From assembly GCA_947175045.1 (NCBI GenBank), contig CAMWLH010000143.1:1-5982 (forward strand): a DNA stretch of 5,982 nt, given 5' to 3'. Position numbers and translations under genes: made by a program. Shown here piece after piece: positions 1 to 4,741 of this stretch; position 1 is the stretch's first letter, and the number at the start of each line of letters is the position of its first letter. The stretch comes from an uncultured Clostridia bacterium. GTDB taxonomy: Bacteria; Bacillota; Clostridia; Oscillospirales; Ruminococcaceae. The notes beneath the pieces were generated by a model. The model was not told the origin of the DNA and did not search any database. It saw only the letters and a list, made by a program, of their open reading frames with translations.

Positions 1-332
1 GCGGCGGAGTTTCGGGAGGGCAGCGGCAAAGGCTTATGATTGCCCGCGCGATTGCTCCCAAGCCGAAAATTCTGATGTTCGACGAAGCGACATCCGCACT
101 CGATAATCTCACGCAGAAAACCGTTTCGGAGTCGCTGGACGGGCTGAAATGCACGAGGATAGTTATTGCTCACAGGCTTTCAACGATCAAGCAGTGCGAC
201 AGAATTATAGTTCTTGACAAGGGAAAGATCATTGAGGACGGGAGGTTTGACGAGCTTATTGAAAACGGCGGTTTTTTCGCAGAATTGGTAGCGCGGCAAA
301 GGCTTGACGATACGGCGAAAACGAGAGCATGA
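1..332 (+). CDS. ABC peptide-exporter ATPase, C-terminal part (NHLM bacteriocin-type)
   Basis: The reading frame is open from position 3, so this is the last 109 residues of a protein that starts upstream of the window. Visible ATPase elements are, in order, the signature VSGGQRQR (bases 9-32), the Walker B ILMFDE with catalytic Glu (69-86), the D-loop SALD, and the switch His in IAHRLSTIK (His codon 171-173). Walker A and the membrane domain lie off the window. The tight spelling of this stretch (RLMIARAIAPKPKILMFDEA, then a VSESLD segment) is what I associate with NHLM bacteriocin-system ABC ATPases. That family moves leader-bearing RiPP peptides across the membrane, sometimes paired with a peptidase-bearing partner. 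The protein ends 173 bases before a Nif11-leader precursor gene, which fits an export role for that product. A generic multidrug or lipid exporter of the same ABC class cannot be excluded from this fragment alone. Confidence 0.9.
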   Translation, partial: GGVSGGQRQRLMIARAIAPKPKILMFDEATSALDNLTQKTVSESLDGLKCTRIVIAHRLSTIKQCDRIIVLDKGKIIEDGRFDELIENGGFFAELVARQRLDDTAKTRA

Positions 333-388
333 AAATTTTTTTAAAATTTATTAGCCCTTTTCTGTTTTCGTTCGTATAAAAGAATGAA

Positions 389-410
389 GGCGCCAAACAA
401 CGTTTGTGCT
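389..410 (+). repeat. Short hairpin in the 5' leader region
   Basis: CAAAC (394-398) pairs with GTTTG (402-406) across a three-base loop. The stem can be extended outward to 389/410 with one bulge and two G-U pairs. It sits immediately before the larger inverted repeat, so the two could form adjacent stems in a transcript. The short stem alone could be chance. Confidence 0.25.
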
Positions 411-412
411 CC

Positions 413-478
413 AGGGGCTATCTGAAAAGTCGCAATTTGACAATTTCTACTAAATCGCTTTGTTTTCAGATACACCCT
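413..478 (+). repeat. Imperfect inverted repeat (16-base arms) upstream of precursor 1
   Basis: The arm at 413-428 is complementary to the arm at 463-478 at 14 of 16 positions. This includes a perfect 10-base run, TATCTGAAAA (419-428) against TTTTCAGATA (463-472), and a flanking AGGG/CCCT block. The enclosed 34 bases can continue the stem after a small internal loop (about 432-438 with 452-458, one mismatch). The structure ends 13 bases before the AGGAGG of the first precursor gene. It could be a transcript-level control element, a protein-binding site, or the remains of a small mobile element. No T-run follows the 3' arm, so it is not a standard terminator. I do not recognise it as a known riboswitch class. 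Confidence 0.45.
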
Positions 479-505
479 AAAAATATAATTTAGGAGGAAA
501 CCGGT

Positions 506-913
506 ATGGAAAACTTTACCGAAGAACTTATAACAAAGGGAAAAGCGGCGAACTCTCCCGAGGAGCTTCTGGCTCTGGCAAAAGAAAACGGGATCGAGTT
601 TAAAGAGGAACAGGCTGAAGCGTATTTTGACGAGCTGCACAAAACCGGAGAATTGTCTGACGATGAACTGGGTAACGTGGCGGGCGGCGGCTGCCATAAG
701 GGTGATGGAAGATTGGTGGTGACCACCAATTACAAATGCGGAAACTGGGCGTGCCGGTACTGCGGACAGGAGACCACCCCCTTGAGTCATAGGTGCCCCA
801 ACCATGAATATGGGCTTATGCCCTCTAATTCTCCCGGAAAATGCAGCACCTGCAAACATATGAGCTATGAAAATGGGCTTTGGCTTTGTAATCATCCTGC
901 AAATAAAAAGTAA
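506..913 (+). CDS. Nif11-leader Cys-rich RiPP precursor peptide (precursor 1)
   Basis: This 135-residue protein has a leader of the Nif11-like class: LLALAKENGIEFKEEQAEAY (residues 21-40), then an acidic GELSDDEL segment (48-55) and the cleavage region VAGGG (58-62). In this family the leader guides the modifying enzyme and is removed after Gly-Gly by the exporter peptidase. The site is ambiguous by one residue because three Gly occur in a row. The core of about 73-74 residues has eight Cys (63, 78, 83, 86, 97, 113, 116, 128), three Trp or Trp-like aromatic sites, and a basic end. The start is set by AGGAGG at 492-497. The core is long for a classical bacteriocin, and the CxxC pairs (83/86, 113/116) with nearby His could instead bind metal. 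The product's structure and activity are unknown. Leader class is a confident call; modification by the downstream maturase is inference from gene order. Confidence 0.9.
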   Translation: MENFTEELITKGKAANSPEELLALAKENGIEFKEEQAEAYFDELHKTGELSDDELGNVAGGGCHKGDGRLVVTTNYKCGNWACRYCGQETTPLSHRCPNHEYGLMPSNSPGKCSTCKHMSYENGLWLCNHPANKK

Positions 914-927
914 ACTCTTTTTATCTT

Positions 928-935
928 AAGGAGGG
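928..935 (+). promoter_or_regulatory. Strong ribosome binding site (AAGGAGGG)
   Basis: AAGGAGGG lies seven bases before the ATG at 943. It is the best ribosome binding site in the window, yet it precedes only a 29-codon frame. It therefore either supports a real small peptide or is a relic of a gene that was lost. Confidence 0.7.
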
Positions 936-942
936 CAATATA

Positions 943-1032
943 ATGTCGATGCTTGACTGTCAAGTGCTGAGTTCCTACATCAATGAGAATCTGTCCTGCG
1001 TTGTTCCGACAGAATACGGAACGCCGCAGTAG
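943..1032 (+). CDS. Small ORF of 29 residues with a strong ribosome binding site, unknown
   Basis: The frame reads ATG at 943 to TAG at 1030-1032, beginning MSMLDCQVLSSYINENLSC. It has two Cys (residues 6 and 19), no membrane segment and no Gly-Gly leader motif. I recognise no family. It begins 29 bases after precursor 1, is preceded by AAGGAGGG at ideal spacing, and runs into the decayed maturase-like fragment, overlapping its upstream frame. Two readings are possible: a genuine short peptide of the operon, or the surviving initiation region of a maturase gene whose body was deleted. The second is attractive because a maturase directly after a precursor is exactly the order seen 500 bases downstream. 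Translation looks likely on signals alone; function is open. Confidence 0.45.
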   Translation: MSMLDCQVLSSYINENLSCVVPTEYGTPQ

Positions 1033-1052
1033 CGTACCGCGGTGATTCGGGA

Positions 1053-1127
1053 GTGAATTTATATATCGCCTTTCGGCTGTGGCAGCGCGTGCTTTACGCG
1101 TATTACATAAAAAATGAAGTGAGGTAA
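1053..1127 (+). pseudogene. Decayed N-terminal fragment of a radical SAM maturase
   Basis: Read in frame from 1065, this stretch gives IAFRLWQRVLYAYYIK. The N-terminus of the intact downstream maturase gives IALRSWRLVPYAYYIN (residues 10-25, bases 1485-1532). Ten of 16 residues are identical, and about 34 of 48 bases match by hand count. Similarity stops at a TAA (1125-1127), five bases before the ATG of precursor 2, and no radical SAM body follows. A GTG at 1053 could start a 24-codon frame but has no convincing ribosome binding site. The simplest reading is a remnant of a second maturase gene, divergent rather than a recent duplicate, left after deletion. A short real peptide sharing a leader-binding motif is a less likely alternative. 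Confidence 0.55.
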
Positions 1128-1131
1128 CATT

Positions 1132-1434
1132 ATGGAAAACAATGAAAAGCAAATGAACAGCTTAAAGGATGCGATAAGTCATCCTTTGGAGGGAAAAATG
1201 GTAAACGGTGAATTGCCCGACGACGCGCTGGACGGAGTATCGGGCGGCGCAGTGCTCGATTCATCCTTTTATATTGCGAGATGCAACAAGTGCGGCTGGC
1301 AGTCCTGCCCCTTTGACAATCGGGGAGAGAACGATCTGGCAGTGATCGTGATGGATCATTGTTCTGCTCACCCGGATTGTGAAGGTGATTTTGCAGTGTT
1401 CAATATAGACAGCAGGAATGTACGATTCGGATAA
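1132..1434 (+). CDS. Cys-rich RiPP precursor peptide with short GG leader (precursor 2)
   Basis: This 100-residue protein has a short leader of 39 residues ending in NGELPDDALDGVSGG (25-39). It matches the C-terminal part of the precursor 1 leader (GEL-x-DD-x-L-x2-V-x-GG), but the conserved Nif11 helix block seen there is missing. The core of 61 residues has five Cys (51, 54, 59, 77, 83), Trp56, and a hydrophobic strand-like stretch (69-74). Its KCGWQSC (53-59) parallels KCGNWAC in precursor 1 (77-83). The start is supported by GAGG (1121-1124) seven bases upstream. The gene ends 23 bases before the maturase start, so it is probably that enzyme's cognate substrate. Expected fate: core modification, cleavage after Gly39, export. 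The role of the product is unknown. The shortened leader may reflect loss of part of the recognition region or a different recognition mode. Confidence 0.85.
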   Translation: MENNEKQMNSLKDAISHPLEGKMVNGELPDDALDGVSGGAVLDSSFYIARCNKCGWQSCPFDNRGENDLAVIVMDHCSAHPDCEGDFAVFNIDSRNVRFG

Positions 1435-1457
1435 TATAGCTTTAGGAGCGTATCAGT

Positions 1458-2873
1458 GTGAGTTGTTACATATTAAATCCAAGTATCGCGCTGCGCTCGT
1501 GGCGGCTGGTTCCTTACGCATACTACATAAATGGCGTTCGCGACGCTAAAGGCTTGAAAAAGGACGAATTTGAGTTTCTGTCAAAATGCGACGGAGAAAC
1601 GGAGCTTGAGGAAAATTCGCCGCTTACGCGGAAATTCCTCGATATGGGGTTTGTTCGTGAAGCCAAAGAAGGAGATACTTTGTCCGAATGGCAGAAGCCG
1701 CTTGCTTGCGATAACCGATACTTTCCCGCTATGGAATACGCGATAACGGGCAAGTGCAACTACAATTGTCTGCACTGCTTTAACGCTGCCGACAACGAGC
1801 CGCTTATGAGCGAATGGACGCTCGACGAGGCAAAGAAAATGCTGGAGCAGGCGCAAAAATGCGGATTGAACGCTATTACAATAACGGGCGGAGAGCCTAT
1901 GCTACATAAATATTTCTTTGAGATCATCGAGGAGATTTACAAACGCGGAATGTACATCGGCGAGATCAACACCAACGGGTATTTTATCGATCAAGCCGCC
2001 CTCGATAGGCTGAAAGCAATAGGCTGTTGCCCTATCATCAAAATTTCTTTTGACGGTATCGGTCATCACGATTGGCTGCGAAACCGCGAGGGTGCGGAGG
2101 AAAATGCAATCTCAGCGTTTCGGCTGTGCAAAGAGAATGGTTTTGATGTATGGGCGCAGACCAATGTTCATATGCGTAATATCGACACCATGCTTACGAC
2201 GGCGAAAATGCTTGACGAAATGGGAGTTGACGAAATGCGGATAATTCGCACCTCGGAAAGTCCGCGCTGGAAAGAAAACGCAGGCGACGCCCGGAATCCG
2301 GGCGGTGCGTGTCTTGGCATTGACGAATATTACGATCGGATGTTCAAATTCGCTGCTGAATATATCAAAGAGCCGCACAAAATGGATATTGATATATGGC
2401 AGTTTCTGATGATTTTTCCGAGCAATAGGGCGTTTCGCGTCCGTCCCGTGGAATGCGGCGAGGGCGAATACCGCGACAGTCTGCCCGTGTGCCGCGGAAC
2501 CCGCGGAAAGATTGCTGTCGCGGCGAACGGAAACGTATACCCGTGCTTACAGCTTTCGGGATTTTACGACGCGCACGGAGAGTTTCTCGGCAACATCAAA
2601 AAGGACGGTTTGCAGCCGCTTTTACAAAGCGGAAAATACCTTGGCGAGGTTTGCACGACGGTAAAAACGCTTGCCGAAAACAATTTTAAATGCGCCGACT
2701 GCAAATACTTCAGATATTGCGTCGGCGGCTGCCGCGCGCTGGCGTATGCGCTCACAAACGATAAGCTCGGTTGCGATCCCGCAAAATGCGCATTCTTCAA
2801 AAAAGACTGGTACAAACGGATAACGGCGCTGTTTGACGGTTGGGACAACCTTGCGCCGATGTGGATCGAATGA
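1458..2873 (+). CDS. Radical SAM/SPASM peptide maturase (nif11-like RiPP type)
   Basis: This is a 471-residue enzyme starting at GTG, with AGGAG at 1444-1448 nine bases upstream. Residues about 1-85 form an N-terminal domain that looks like the PqqD-type peptide-recognition fold usual in such maturases. The radical SAM core follows, with CNYNCLHC supplying C100, C104 and C107 for the [4Fe-4S] cluster that cleaves S-adenosylmethionine, and GGEP at 144-147. The C-terminal SPASM domain is complete: C345-x12-G-x4-C363, then C412-x2-C415-x5-C421-x3-C425-x13-C439-x4-C444, enough for two auxiliary clusters. Family knowledge: SPASM maturases install thioether, C-C or epimerised residues in RiPP cores in the cytoplasm. 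Given Cys-rich substrates, a thioether (sactipeptide or ranthipeptide) product is my best inference but is not shown by sequence. All expected cluster ligands are present, so the enzyme should be active. Length is normal for the family. The nif11-like subfamily label comes from context and memory. Confidence 0.93.
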   Translation: MSCYILNPSIALRSWRLVPYAYYINGVRDAKGLKKDEFEFLSKCDGETELEENSPLTRKFLDMGFVREAKEGDTLSEWQKPLACDNRYFPAMEYAITGKCNYNCLHCFNAADNEPLMSEWTLDEAKKMLEQAQKCGLNAITITGGEPMLHKYFFEIIEEIYKRGMYIGEINTNGYFIDQAALDRLKAIGCCPIIKISFDGIGHHDWLRNREGAEENAISAFRLCKENGFDVWAQTNVHMRNIDTMLTTAKMLDEMGVDEMRIIRTSESPRWKENAGDARNPGGACLGIDEYYDRMFKFAAEYIKEPHKMDIDIWQFLMIFPSNRAFRVRPVECGEGEYRDSLPVCRGTRGKIAVAANGNVYPCLQLSGFYDAHGEFLGNIKKDGLQPLLQSGKYLGEVCTTVKTLAENNFKCADCKYFRYCVGGCRALAYALTNDKLGCDPAKCAFFKKDWYKRITALFDGWDNLAPMWIE

Positions 2874-2880
2874 TGGAAAA

Positions 2881-3014
2881 ATGTTAAAAGCGCTGTTTGA
2901 TTTTCAAAAATTCTTGGAAAACACTCGTCTTATTCGGTCGGGATATGCTTCGCGTCGGCGTGCTTGGCGATGTATATTGTGAAGCGCGCAAAATCGAAAC
3001 GAAAATCGGAGTAA
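2881..3014 (+). pseudogene. Possible frameshifted small membrane protein gene
   Basis: An ATG at 2881, eight bases after the maturase stop, opens a 33-codon frame beginning MLKALFDFQKFLENTR that becomes Arg-rich and ends at TGA (2980-2982). In another frame, 2931-3014 encodes YSVGICFASACLAMYIVKR followed by a Lys/Arg-rich tail and TAA. That looks like a single membrane helix with a positive cytoplasmic end, and it stops just before the MATE start at 3017. Joining the two needs a one-base shift, for example at the A5 run at 2906-2910, giving about 44 residues. No standard start codon opens the second frame before the helix. A mutated gene, a sequencing error, programmed slippage or plain spacer are all possible. 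I do not recognise the protein. Confidence 0.3.
3008..3011 (+). promoter_or_regulatory. Ribosome binding site that sets the MATE start
   Basis: GGAG lies five bases before the ATG at 3017. An in-frame TTG at 2897 and an ATG at 2945 lie upstream but have no comparable site. They would add a polar extension that MATE proteins do not normally carry, so 3017 is preferred. Confidence 0.6.
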
Positions 3015-3016
3015 AA

Positions 3017-4741
3017 ATGGAACTTAAGCAAAACGAGCAATTCCTCAAAAAAGCTTACAATAAAGCCCTTATTCCATGCATACTGTCCGTGTTGAGCGGC
3101 AACATCAACATACTTGCGGACGGTATTCTGGTAGGACAGCGGCTTGGAACTTCCGCGCTTGCGGCGATAAATTTCAGTCTGCCCGTGTATTTAGTGCTGT
3201 GTATCGCGGGTTCGTTTATCGTTTCCGGAACGGCGATATGCGCCTCGGACGCTATCGGAAAAAATCAGACCGAAAAGGCGCAAAACCTCTACCGTATGTC
3301 AATTTCTTGGTGTACGGCTGTTTCGGTTTTTATCACGTTTTTTGGGTTGATTTTTCTGAAGCCGCTGTCGTTTTTGTTATGCAATGACGAAAACGTAACT
3401 CCTTTGGTTATGGAATATTCGGGTGTGACGATAGCTGGAGCACTGCCGAAGATACTCATATACGTTCCGTTCTGGTTTTTGCGGCTTGACGGTCGTAACG
3501 GGCAGGTAACGCTGATGATGCTGATAATGGGCGTCGGGAATGTCGCGCTTGACGTTCTTTTTCTATATGCGTTAAATTGGGGAGTGTTCGGCGCGGCGCT
3601 GGCGAGCGTGCTGTCAACAGCGGCGGCGTGCGTACTCGGTTTCGTGAAATTATGCGACAAAAAGAGCAGCTTTCCTTTTGGGTTTCGCGTAAAATGCGAG
3701 GGCGTAAAATTCTCCGAGATCGCCAAGGCGGGCAGTCCGTCAGCCGCTAATAATCTGTTCCAGACTTTGCGCGTATCGGTAATAAACACGCTTTTACTGA
3801 GATATTGCGGCAGCAATACGGTGGCGGCGTTTACGGCGGTCAACTGTATCGCAGCGTTCGAGGAGAGCGTGACGAGCGGTGTTCCTCAGGCTGCCTCAGC
3901 AATGCTCGGCATCTACAACGGCGAGCATGACAACGAAAGCACCCGTATGCTGATGGCGCGTCAGCTCAAAAGCGGAATACCGTACAGTCTGCCGTTTTCG
4001 GCAATAATTATCCTTGGCGCAGACCTGATCTCAATGGCATACGGTTTGGATACTCCACTGAGGTTCGCGTTTGTTTGTATGTCGCTCGGAATGATTCCCG
4101 CGCTTATAAACTGCGTTCTGTCAAGCTACTACAACGTTTCGGGAAGAACGCAGTGGGCGAATACGATCATATTTTTAAGGGTATTTGTAATATCCTGCGC
4201 GAGCCTTTTCGTACTGCTTTATTTAGGGCAAAGTCCGTGGCTGTTTTTGTTTTTGGGGGAAATTCTCACATTGCTTTTCTGGTTTATCGCAACAGGGATA
4301 TTACATAAAAACCGTTCCCGTTTTCTGCTTTTGGATAACACCCTTGAGAAATCTGGAAATGTGATAAATTTTTCGGTGAGCGGAAACACAGAAAATATCT
4401 GTGATGCAAGCGGCAGGATCACCGATTTCTGCGAAGAAAACGGAATGTCGCCGAAACAGACAATGCGCATAAGTCTTGCAATGGAGGAAATCATGACGCT
4501 GATCGCCGATAAAAACGAGGCGGCGGTCGAATTTGATCTGCGAGTATATTCATTGCAGGGCGTTATCGGAATACGCATACGCTATGGCGGCAGCGAATTC
4601 AACCCGCTTTCATATGCCGATGATGACGACGCGTATATGGGCGTTCGCTTAATTGAAAGTATGTGCGAGCAAACGATGTATCAGCGCACGTTCGGCACGA
4701 ATACAGTGCAAATTTTTGTGGAAGGAGGAGTTTCCGCATAA
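3017..4741 (+). CDS. MATE-family transporter fused to a C-terminal HATPase-like domain
   Basis: This is a 574-residue protein. Residues about 10-430 form a multi-helix MATE transporter, recognisable from the first helix region ADGILVGQRLGTSALAAINF (34-53) and the repeated-half features around RLDGRNGQ (156-163) and GNVALDVLF (174-182). Such proteins export organic molecules in exchange for Na+ or H+. After the last helix (about 406-429) comes a soluble domain (about 445-574) resembling the GHKL ATPase of anti-sigma factors and serine kinases. It has an N-box-like SLAMEEIMTLI (486-496) and a G-box-like MGVRLIES (541-548), with a closing strand at TNTVQIFV. The usual N-box Asn appears to be Leu495, so ATP binding may be altered or lost. 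A plain MATE protein is about 450 residues, so the extra 130 are a true fusion. It overlaps the next gene by one base, suggesting translational coupling. Substrate unknown; export of a pathway product is inference. Confidence 0.88.
   Translation: MELKQNEQFLKKAYNKALIPCILSVLSGNINILADGILVGQRLGTSALAAINFSLPVYLVLCIAGSFIVSGTAICASDAIGKNQTEKAQNLYRMSISWCTAVSVFITFFGLIFLKPLSFLLCNDENVTPLVMEYSGVTIAGALPKILIYVPFWFLRLDGRNGQVTLMMLIMGVGNVALDVLFLYALNWGVFGAALASVLSTAAACVLGFVKLCDKKSSFPFGFRVKCEGVKFSEIAKAGSPSAANNLFQTLRVSVINTLLLRYCGSNTVAAFTAVNCIAAFEESVTSGVPQAASAMLGIYNGEHDNESTRMLMARQLKSGIPYSLPFSAIIILGADLISMAYGLDTPLRFAFVCMSLGMIPALINCVLSSYYNVSGRTQWANTIIFLRVFVISCASLFVLLYLGQSPWLFLFLGEILTLLFWFIATGILHKNRSRFLLLDNTLEKSGNVINFSVSGNTENICDASGRITDFCEENGMSPKQTMRISLAMEEIMTLIADKNEAAVEFDLRVYSLQGVIGIRIRYGGSEFNPLSYADDDDAYMGVRLIESMCEQTMYQRTFGTNTVQIFVEGGVSA

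Larger units (their letters stand above)
333..505 (+). promoter_or_regulatory. Gene-free leader region ahead of the precursor operon
   Basis: This 173-base gap holds no credible gene and is richer in A and T than its neighbours, starting with an A/T-only stretch (332-351) right after the ABC stop. It ends in an AGGAGG ribosome binding site (492-497) eight bases before the ATG at 506. I see no GC-rich hairpin followed by a T-run, so no intrinsic terminator can be claimed. A promoter for the precursor genes probably lies here, but no good -35/-10 pair stands out: TATAAA at 375-380 lacks a good -35, and TTGACA at 437-442 lacks a good -10. The region also contains a small hairpin (389-410) and a larger inverted repeat (413-478), listed separately. 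Confidence 0.4.

Noticed and set aside
332..351. Terminator after the ABC gene
   Set aside because: Only A/T self-complementary sequence is present, without a GC stem, so it does not meet the usual intrinsic terminator pattern.
437..442. TTGACA as a -35 element
   Set aside because: At 16-18 bases downstream only TTGTTT-like sequence is found, and the site falls inside the inverted repeat loop.
484..489. TATAAT box before precursor 1
   Set aside because: A transcript starting from it would begin at about the AGGAGG site and lose it, and no good -35 lies at proper spacing, so it is probably chance in an AT-rich stretch.
341..895. 184-codon reverse-strand open frame
   Set aside because: It lies opposite precursor 1, has no family resemblance or ribosome binding site, and reads as the antisense of a well-supported gene.
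2897..3016. Upstream TTG start extending the MATE protein by 40 residues
   Set aside because: No ribosome binding site for the TTG, and the added segment has no MATE similarity, whereas the ATG at 3017 has GGAG at five bases.
3289..3843. 184-codon reverse-strand open frame inside the MATE gene
   Set aside because: Antisense shadow of the transmembrane coding region, with low-complexity Ser/Thr/Pro-rich content and no start signal.
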